Assembly (NCBI GenBank): GCA_033060915.1 | Contig: CM065392.1 | Span: forward strand, 21,393,501-21,457,500 | Length of the DNA stretch: 64,000 nucleotides | Reading direction: 5' to 3' | From: Euryodendron excelsum | Taxonomy: Eukaryota > Streptophyta > Magnoliopsida > Ericales > Pentaphylacaceae | In this document: in pieces, positions 55,924 to 64,000 of the stretch | How positions within the stretch are numbered: the stretch's first letter is position 1 | How the letters are laid out: each line of letters begins with the position of its first letter | Notes under the pieces: model-generated | Seen by the model: the letters and a program-made list of their open reading frames with translations, nothing else | Databases searched by the model: none | What the model was told of the DNA's origin: nothing | Program-made: the position numbers and the translations under genes

Positions 55924-57871
55924 AGTTTAGATACATATTGTACTTACATGTCATATCATATCATACCATGTTGTATCTAAAACTTTATTTTCATCATAGT
56001 GGAGTTATATTTTGAGCTTTGTTGTATATCTTTTGTTATATCACCTTTATCTCTTATGTATGGATTGTGCAGCTACAAGTGCGACATGATGTTGTCATAT
56101 CTTCATCACTTGTATAGTTTTGACAAAGATCTAGGTATTGTATGGTCTCAGTATTAGTTTTTTAATGCTTTGGCACATTTATCCATATATTCTTCATATT
56201 GATTTCTAGCTATTCATGGTGGATGTGTTAATTCTCTATTTCCGAGGTACCATAACACTACTTGTGAAAGTGCCACTTGAAATTAGAAGATAGGAGTTCA
56301 TGTATGTGTCTTTACTCAAGTTGATGTTGATTCGCTCTTTACATCTAGCACATTGTGGGTTTTGCTTTATTCATGCATTAGTAGAGGGAATTATATCATT
56401 GCGCATAATCATACTTTATAACGTCATTTGTGCTATTTCTTGTATTTTCATCCTTACATTAATGGAGATTTCTACCTTGTGAGCTTTAGTGCATTTATCG
56501 CCTTTCAGAGTTATTATATTTACTCAAGGATTAATTCTTCACCCTCATTTTCTTTAATAGCTTCATTATGCTCGCAATTAATTCTTGAGTTGAGTATTGA
56601 TCTAGAAGTTGACACTTATACTCTATGACATGATTTGGTTGAGTACTATAGGATATGATTCTAGGCCCTTATTCTTCTTGATAGGCATGAGTTTCCTATT
56701 GCAAGACCAATAGTTTCCTTTAACCCTTGTTGATACATTTCCTTCCTTTTTTTTGTTATAATGTAAAGTGATGTTACTTCCTCTTGTATACTTGCAAAGG
56801 GACACCTATATAAGAAAAGAGTGTGTTATATTGAGGCACTGAAGAAAGAAAGAAAACAAAAGAAAAGAAAGAGATTGATTGGGGAGTTCAATAAAAATGA
56901 GTATATTGTGAAGTTAACAATATTGAATGCAAAAGGGAACATCAAAAGAATAAAAACAAAAGAAGCAAATTAAAGAAATAAGAAATAGAAAGAAATGTTA
57001 TCAAGTTGAAAGAAGTATGAAGAAAGAGCAAAATGCTTAGAAGAATGTTTTGAGTTTGAAAAGTGGAAGAGTAGGAGTTGTTAGCCAATCATCATTTTAT
57101 GCCTTGATCACATATGACTTGATTTATTTTCATCCTTCTTCTTCCTTATCTATTGTACCTTCTAAGCTACCCTTTCTACCCAAAAAGGGCCTAATTGATC
57201 TTAGTTGTGCTTGATTGAGGTTTTCATTAGAGTATAAGTCATTTATTGTTAACTTTTTTAAATCAATGCTTAACTATGAATGATCTTTCATGAATCTATG
57301 CTAGGTAATTGGTATGTTACCTCACCGGACATACACTCACACATATCTTTTCGATTTTTGTAATTGGAATGTTCAATTAATTTTCTTTTTCATTTACTCT
57401 ATTATTGAACATACTATTATGAGAACTATGTGGGTCTTTATTTGTGAAGTGTATGTCTGGTGAGGTGTTGAGTCAAAACTTAAAGTTTTGGGATTGTTAA
57501 AGTGGGTTTCATTTGAAGTTATTTAGCATGATTCTCACCCACACACTTGAACCTCTCTTTTGTATGAATGATTGCATATTTTGCATGTGTTAGGGGATAA
57601 GAGTGATATATAATGTTAGCTTGAGTTGAATTATGCATGTTCTCTTTATTCTTATCTCTGATTACAATTCACAAAGGGATGTTTGTAGATATTATCACTA
57701 GAAACCCTCACGAGACACTACTCGTTCACTAGGGGTAACATAGGGGTTTAAAGGCATGATGCATAGGCTAAATACATCTGTGACTCCTACGAAAGTGGAG
57801 ATTATTTTTTTATGCATACTTGCTATAGTTGTAGATTTTGCTAGCGACTAGTAAAAAGCTAAGTTGGGGGG
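55924..57871 (+). other. Athila-1 3' non-coding region
   Basis: About 1.9 kb without a gene, ending in the polypurine tract TAAGTTGGGGGG before the 3' LTR. It includes an A/G-rich tract (56823-57076). It corresponds in order to 61752-63240 of Athila-2, for example GTGAAAGTGCC, TTACTCAAG, CCTTACATTA, TGGAGAT, CTTTAG-GCATTTATCG and ACCCTCACGAGACAC. Confidence 0.75.
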
Positions 57872-58252
57872 TGTGATTACACTCTAAAAGTGTAATCTGA
57901 ATCCCCTAATTAGTGGATTGTTAGCTCTAGTTTAGGTATTATACTAGTATTTTATCCTTGAATTATCCTAATCATACCTTTTTTATCTAATTGCAGGAAA
58001 TAGAGCTTAATGGTACAAAAAGTGCATAATGGATCGATCAATCAATCGATCGCTAATCCCACCGAGTGCTCGGACATTGAGAAAATGCATTGATTGCTAG
58101 CTTCAAAGAGCCATTTTTTTCATTTGATTCAGGAGCGCTAAACTTCAAAGAGCCATTGTAACCATTCGAATCAGGAGCACAATTGAGCGCTCAGCCGAGC
58201 GATCGGTAGCCTGACCGAGTGCTTGCTCTATGGAGCCCTGCTTTTGTCCAGC
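57872..58252 (+). mobile_element. Athila-1 3' LTR, first part
   Basis: Begins TGTGATTACACTC or, two bases later, TGATTACACTC. It matches the 5' LTR from 42448 to about 42848, then is cut after TTTGTCCAGC by Athila-2. In the 5' LTR the next bases are the TATA box. GATTACACT / AGTGTAATC (57875-57883 and 57889-57897) form a perfect 9-bp hairpin at the LTR start. The remainder should lie beyond 64000. Confidence 0.88.
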
Positions 58253-59781
58253 TGATTACACCCTAAAAGGGTAATCATAAGCCTTTAATTTGCACATTGT
58301 TAGATTTAGATTGTAATTAATTATCTTTTTTTAGTTCAACGTTTGATTCATTGTGTATTTTTGTGTGTTTTGTAGGTTTTGGGGTTAAAACAGCAAATAA
58401 GAGCCAAAATTGCAGAAGATCATTTGGACGGTGCGTTTCAGATGGTTGTCAGCCATTCGGACGGTGCGTTCGGATGGGCGAACTAGTGTTCGGATGTTAC
58501 GTCGAACGGTGGAGCTCTAGAGTCGTGTTTTTGCGTTCGAAGCTGTTCCAGAGTCATCTTTTTGCGTCTAAAGAGCGTCCGAGGACCGTTCGGACTGTAA
58601 AACAACCGTCCGAACGGTGAAAAAATTGTTCGGACAGTGCGTCCGAACGCACTTTGGACGCGCGTCAAACGCACTTCGGACGGGGATCGCAGATTTGTCC
58701 TAAAATGCTAGCCACGACCGAGAGAAAAGGGGGGTTCATTTTTTGTTAGATTGAGAGTTAGTTTTTGAGTTTTGTAAAGTATTTTTGATAGTTTTGATGG
58801 TTAGAAGTAGATTTTCGGTAGATTGGCTTTGGGAGATCTCCCTTCAAGGTTGGTTTTCCATTTGTTCTTCATTTATTAGTTTAGATTTATTTCTTGTAAT
58901 TTAATTTGTAATTTTCTTTGTTATGTTGTAATTTTCTTTTATTTTTCTTGTAGTTTTCTTATACCCAAACTCTTTTCATGTCTTTTAAGTAAATGCTAGC
59001 TTCCAATCCTTGTATGCTTTATTTCCATTTTTATGCCTTTATTATGAGTTTAATTAGCTAGTTTTTATATTAGGTTCAAATATGAAAATCACTTAAATAA
59101 TCCAACGAATTAAATGGAGGCATCTCATGAAATAATTGCTATATTTTTCTAGAATTTCATTTTCAACAATTGATTGAAGATAACTTAGAAAACCTAGTTT
59201 ATTGACAATGTTTGGCTAATCAATGCACAAACCACAAATTTGGTATTGACTAAGTTAAATCGATGGTACTAACCTTTGATTCTCCATTGATCACGTATCT
59301 AATTTCAATTGCTTGAGAATTATCGGTTTCCAAAGCTAAATCCTCCAAATCAAACACACTTAAATGTTGTGTTTTATTTGAGTTATAAACCCCATTAGAA
59401 ACCTTGGATGAAATTGGATGGTTGGATCATTTGAGCCCAATCCCCTTTTAATAGCTTTAATTCTATTTTCATTTTGCTTTAATTTAATTGTCTAATATTA
59501 ATTGTCTTTATTTTCATTGCAATAGGTTAGTAATTCAAAACCCCTATCAAAAACCAAAAGATTTTTGGTCCTTTTTATGTTTCATTTTATTTTAGATCCA
59601 ATTCCCCACATAATTACAATCCCATCCTAGGTTAGGTTAGTGTGATTTGAGTGCTAGAGCTTATATTTGGCTAGGTCCCTTAGGAGAGAACGATACCGGA
59701 TTACTACCAGTTTATACTTCATCGCAACCCCCGTACTCTTGCGGGGTAACTAACTCTATTTTGTAGTTTCGGAGCGAGTCA
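58253..59781 (+). mobile_element. Athila-2 5' LTR
   Basis: LTR of 1529 bp, TGATTACACCC to GCGAGTCA, six bases before an intact primer site. It is repeated at 63241-64000. U3 (58420-58690) is dense in GTTCGGACGG / CCGTCCGAAC boxes. Differences from the 3' copy are mainly transitions plus a small duplication near 58455. The insertion point is within the Athila-1 3' LTR. Confidence 0.92.
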
Positions 59782-59786
59782 AGTTT

Positions 59787-59804
59787 TGGCGCCGTTGCCG
59801 GAGA
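59787..59804 (+). other. Athila-2 primer-binding site
   Basis: TGGCGCCGTTGCCGGAGA, one base from the Athila tRNA-Asp consensus. Confidence 0.92.
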
Positions 59805-60262
59805 CCAAAGGCACGAGGCGAGCACTACCAAGCTTTGGATTAAAGAGCAATTGGTGGATTGGATCTCCATCCATCGACCACAACAGAAGAATCTTCGGCT
59901 TAGGCCATCGGTAACTTCATTCCAATTTTTGTGTAAATACCATGTTAGATTTTCATTCTTTCTTTTTCTCTTTATTTTAGGCTTGTTTTGTTTATTTTGT
60001 ATATATTTTGTTTTATTTTAATAATTTGATTGGAGGATTGCTAGAGGAGAATTAAGGATTGTGTATATTGCAAATTGGTGGTATATAACTTGTGAAGATT
60101 GGAGGTTTGGTTGGATTGAACTTGATTAAATTGGTGAAATTTTTATGTGGAGATTGGAGGTTTGGATGGAACACTATTGAGCATTGTTGTGTATGATGTG
60201 TTGAGGCGTAGTGCGCTACATTTGTTTGTGCATTGCATCCAATTTTCATTGTGCATTCCATT
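59805..60262 (+). other. Athila-2 leader
   Basis: Untranslated leader between primer site and first frame; no gene recognised. Confidence 0.5.
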
Positions 60263-60691
60263 ATGTTTGGTGGTCGATTTTCACACCTTCCATCATCCAA
60301 CATGTCTCTTAAGGAACACCTTAGAGCTAGTGGCCAAAGGAAGCCTCTACGACCACCTCCCACTCTTGGGGGGTGTGACCAATTTAACCTTGGTAGGGGA
60401 TATGAGAGCACATATTCACATCATTATTTTGAGCCTCATCCTTCCCAAGAGCCCTTTGACTATTACCATGCACCATCTCCACCCTACCAAAATCCACCTT
60501 ATGAATACCCCCAATCCAAATTTTTACCCTATGAGGAATATCACACTGCTCACATTGGCACACAAGCGGACAACATAGAGGATAATCTAGAGGACACACT
60601 TCAACAAGCCATAAAATTTCAAGGAGAAGTGAACTCTAGAATAGATGAAGACCTTAATGAGATAAAGAGTCAATTGACTCTTTTAATGTAA
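60263..60691 (+). CDS. Athila-2 frame A, Tyr/Pro-rich
   Basis: About 142 codons from MFGGRFSHLPSSNMSL; the ATG at 60302 is an alternative start. It is in the position of gag. Composition is rich in Tyr, Pro and His (YYHAPSPPYQNPPYEYPQ), followed by a likely helical tail (EDTLQQAIKFQGEVNSRIDE). No capsid or zinc-knuckle motif is seen, so it is not standard gag. It ends at TAA, 60689-60691. The next frame follows at once in another phase, so one original protein may have been split by an indel. Element-encoded; function unknown. Confidence 0.5.
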   Translation: MFGGRFSHLPSSNMSLKEHLRASGQRKPLRPPPTLGGCDQFNLGRGYESTYSHHYFEPHPSQEPFDYYHAPSPPYQNPPYEYPQSKFLPYEEYHTAHIGTQADNIEDNLEDTLQQAIKFQGEVNSRIDEDLNEIKSQLTLLM

Positions 60692-60701
60692 ACCTTGGTG
60701 T

Positions 60702-61169
60702 TTGTGCGGAGGACAAGTCCCTTGCGTCTCTCCAATCATTCCTCCTAACCAAGGGTGTCCAAGTACACCCGCTCATCCTGTCACTAACCTTAGGATTGAG
60801 GACATCATTAATCAACCTATCCTTTCCCAAGACTTAGAGTTTAAGGAAGACATTCCTAAGGAAAGTGAGGAAAATATTGAAAATGAATTTCGGGATGAAA
60901 AATTTGAGAGAGTGGAGTCCAAAATTGGGGACTTCAAACAAGAAGAGAAGGCTAGTGATGAGACTACCCTTAATGATGATTTTGGTTTATTTGATGTTGG
61001 GAATGTGCAAAGCAATGAGGATGTCGATGGTTTAGAGGATATTCTTACCATTTCTAGGGATCATGAAATCCCTACTTTTACACCTCTAACACCTAGTCCT
61101 ATTTTACCGGAGCCTTTGGAGCTCCATGTCCCAACACTTGAACCAAACATCATTCTAATGGCTGATTGA
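60702..61169 (+). CDS. Athila-2 frame B, acidic
   Basis: About 155 codons, open from just after frame A and shifted by one phase. It is strongly acidic (SEENIENEFRDEKFERVESK), with a Pro/Thr/Ser-rich C-terminus (FTPLTPSPILPEPLELHVP), and stops at 61167-61169. Acidic frames of this type follow the N-terminal frame in pol-less Athila relatives, by my recollection. No known domain. No ATG at the start supports independent translation; it is probably the second half of one protein with frame A. Confidence 0.45.
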   Translation: MCGGQVPCVSPIIPPNQGCPSTPAHPVTNLRIEDIINQPILSQDLEFKEDIPKESEENIENEFRDEKFERVESKIGDFKQEEKASDETTLNDDFGLFDVGNVQSNEDVDGLEDILTISRDHEIPTFTPLTPSPILPEPLELHVPTLEPNIILMAD

Positions 61170-63240
61170 CATCAAGAGGGGGAGGGTCAAGCACTTCATG
61201 GCATGAGCATAATAGGCACCTACGTGCATGATTATTTTTCAGTTTCTACATACCATGACCCTTTTTTACCCCTATGTGCTTCAATGTTACATCCTGGAGT
61301 TCATGAAAGAAGTGGCCATTGTCTATTCTTATACTTGCATGAACTCTTTGAAAATCTCTAAGTTGGGGGTGTGGGATGATGGCCAATTCCCACTTTGTGA
61401 CATTGGGTGATCCATTCTCTCTCTAATTTGGATAGGAGTAGGAGTAGTTGTTTTATTTCTTTGTTTTTCTTAGTTTGTTTCTTATTTTAAGTTGGGGGTA
61501 CCTTAAGCACCCCATTTTCTTTTTCTCACCATGTATGTGCATTTCATGCTTTGTTCTCATGCATTAAGGATAATGCATCATTTTAAGTTGGGGATGGGGT
61601 AGAGGTTTTGCCTCTATTTTGTTTGTTTTTGTTCATTTGTTTAGCACCCTACAAAACCTCTATTTTGTTTGTTTTTGTTCATTTTTTTAGCACCCCATAA
61701 AAAATAAAACAAAAAAACAAAAACAAAAAGCAAAAAAAAAAATCATTTAACTTGTGAAAGTGCCTTTTGAGATTAGAAGATAGAAATTTTTACATGTATC
61801 TTTACTCAAGATGATGTCGAATTACTCCACACACCCAACATGTAGTGGGAGTTGCTTAATTCATGCTTTTGTAGAGAGGATTACATCATTGTGCACAATT
61901 ATACTTTTTAACACAATTTGTTACTAGTATTGGCACTTTCACCCTTACATTAGTGGAGATTATTACCTTGTGAACTTTAGAGCATTTATCGTCTTTTGGA
62001 GCATTTACATTTAATCAAGGATAGTTTCTTCACCCTCACTTCATTCAATAGCTTCATTATGGTTGTTTTTGGTTCATGAGTTGAGTTTTGTTCTTATTAT
62101 TGACACTTATACTCTATGAAAAGTTTTGGTTGTACAACTTTGGATATGATTCTATGCCATTTTCTTCTCCATAATCATAAGTTTCCCGTTACCGAACCGT
62201 ACATTTTCCCTTAACCCTTGTTGATCTTCTACTTGAAAAAAATAGAGGAGATTGATTTGGAAAATTCAATGCAAAAAGAGTATAGTGAAATATGAGAATA
62301 GTTGTTGATTCTAAAGGGGATGATAAAAGGATGGAAACAAAAAGGGAGAAGTAAGAAAAAAAAAAAAAAAGAATAAGAGGAAGAAAAGAGTGAAAGAGGA
62401 GTTCAGAAGTTGAAAATATTTCAAGAGAAGAGTGAGAAGTGGATTTTGTGTATTAAAAGTTGAAAAGGGAGAGCTATAGTTGTTTTGCATTCATCATGTC
62501 ATGCCTTGATCACACATGATATGACCGTTTACTCTTTCTCCTCACATTTACTTTTCACCTCTTCTACATTGCCCTCTTCACCTTTACGTGGCATAGTTGA
62601 TCCAAGTTGTGCTTGATTGAAGTTTTTAATAAAGTATAAGCTAATTTTTGTCAATTTCTTTGAATTAATGCTTAACTTTGAACATTCTTTCATGAAGCTA
62701 TGCTAATGTCGATATACTTCTATCTTTTCGGTTTTTGTAATTGGTATGCTCACTTGTTTTGTCTCTTTGCATTTACTCCATTGTTAGGCATATCATTGTG
62801 AGAACCATGTGGAACTTTAATTGCAAGTGTACGCCTTGTGAGGGTTGAATCAAAGCAAAAAAGGGGTGGATTTGCGTAAATGAGTTTCATTTGTGTTGCT
62901 TAGCATGATTCTTCACCCACATACATGAACCTCTCTTTTGTACGAGTTATTGCATATTGATGCAAGTGTTGGAGTTTGGAGTGGCATCAATGTTAACTTG
63001 AGTAGGATTATGCATTCATTCCTTATTCTTATCTTAATAGGCAATTCGCATAAGGATGTTTGTGGGCATCATCACTGAAAACCCTCACGAGACACCACTT
63101 GTCCACTAGGGGAAACCTAGGGGTTTAAAGGTTAGGTGCATAAGCTAAATGCATACGTGACTCCTACGAAAGTGGAGATTATCCTTTATGTGTTTTTGAT
63201 AGTTTTTGCTAGGGACTAGCAAAATGTAAGTTGGGGGTTG
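61170..63240 (+). other. Athila-2 3' region without pol
   Basis: No RT, RNase H or integrase motif. Four TAAGTTGGGGG-type runs lie at 61359, 61488, 61584 and 63227; the last is the polypurine tract beside the LTR. From 61752 it matches the Athila-1 3' non-coding region, including the A/G-rich tract (62230-62480). Confidence 0.7.
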
Positions 63241-64000
63241 TGATTACACCTTAAAAGTGTAATCATAAGCCCTTAATTTGCACATTATTAGATTTAGATT
63301 GTAATTAATTATCTTGTTTTAGTTCAATGTTTGATTCATTGTGTATTTTTGTATGTTTTGTAGGTTTTGGGGTTAAAACAGCAAATAAGAGCCAAAATTG
63401 CAGAAGACCGTCTGGACGGTGCATTCGGACGGTTGTCAGCCGTTCGGATGGGCGAACTAGCGTTCGGATGCTATGTCGAATGGTGGAGCTCCAGAGTCAT
63501 GTTTTTGCGTTCGAAGCTGTTCCAGAGTCATCTTTTTACGTCTGAAGAGCGTCCGAGGACCGTTCGGATGGTAAAACAACCGTCTGAACAATGAAAAAAC
63601 CGTTCGAACGGTGCGTCCGGACGCACTTTGGACGCGCATCGGACACACTTCGGACGGGGAGCGCAGATTTGCCCTAAAACGCTAGCCGCAGCCGAGAGAA
63701 AAGGGGGGTTGGTTTTTGGTTAGATTGAGAGTTAGTTTTTGAGTTTTGTAAAGAATTTTTGATAGTTTTGATGGTTAGGAGTAGATTTTCGGTAGATTGG
63801 CTTCAGGAGATCTCCCTTCAAGGTTGGTTTTCCATTTGTTCTTCATTTATTAGTTTAGATTTATTTCTTGTAATTTAATTTGTAATTTTCTTTGTTATGT
63901 TGTAATTTTCTTGTAGTTTTCTTGTTCCCAAACTCTTTTCATGTCTTTTAAGTAAATGCTAGCTTCCAATCCTTGTATGTTTTATTTTCATTTTTATACT
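63241..64000 (+). mobile_element. Athila-2 3' LTR, partial at window end
   Basis: Begins TGATTACACCTTAAAAG, directly after TAAGTTGGGGGTTG, and follows 58253-59030 closely until the window ends. About half of the LTR is visible. The target-site duplication (expected CCAGC or similar) cannot be checked. Confidence 0.92.

Overview
The window is nuclear DNA from a flowering plant, most likely a dicot. The evidence is Ty3/gypsy retrotransposons of the plant Athila and Tat/Ogre lineages, kilobase-long LTRs, low GC content, plant-type LTR promoters, and relic exons of a plant ubiquitin protease. No intact host gene, tRNA or rRNA is visible. Almost everything is nested, decayed transposon. The species cannot be named from the sequence. 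Percent identities are not given because no alignment was run.

Left part (1-4171): a small block of spaced repeats at the window edge; a truncated, reversed copy (591-2240) of an LTR family called S1 here, whose complete solo copy lies at 33731-36336; a SINE-like patch; AT-rich DNA; and a GC-richer stretch (about 3518-3835) that may be an old host exon or leader.

Tat/Ogre composite (4172-24650, sense on the minus strand): two LTRs of about 5 kb (4172-9381 and 13893-18822) flank an internal region with a primer-binding site, a gag remnant and a polypurine tract but no pol. To the right of the second LTR lie a decayed pol (RT, RNase H, a second archaeal-type RNase H, integrase) and, convergent with it, an antisense reading frame (18824-20041) resembling plant DUF7745 proteins. 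There is no target-site duplication across the unit, and the antisense frame runs straight into the LTR edge. This looks like two related elements fused by recombination or deletion.

Middle (24651-39488): mostly unrecognised AT-rich DNA. It holds two short relic exons of a UBP12/13 (USP7-like) deubiquitinase, several small tandem duplications, a perfectly phased 55-bp tandem repeat leading to a CACTA-like terminus, and the complete S1 solo LTR with a GTGAG duplication.

Right part (39489-64000): an Athila cluster. Athila-3 (minus strand) keeps only its 3' half. Athila-1 (plus strand) is a nearly full-length but decayed element: LTR, tRNA-Asp-type primer site, gag, protease, RT, RNase H, integrase, env-like frame, 3' non-coding region and 3' LTR. 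Its gag is split by a 3.8-kb Tat-type solo LTR with a perfect CTCAC duplication. Its 3' LTR is split, just upstream of the TATA box, by Athila-2, a younger pol-less relative that runs off the window. The inferred order is Athila-3, then Athila-1, then the Tat solo LTR and Athila-2.

The most interesting signals are the antisense DUF7745-like frame, GC palindromes beside the TATA box of two divergent Tat LTR families, LTR tandem arrays that differ between copies of one family, a promoter-like module ahead of the Athila env-like frame, and a 3' non-coding region conserved among three Athila relatives.
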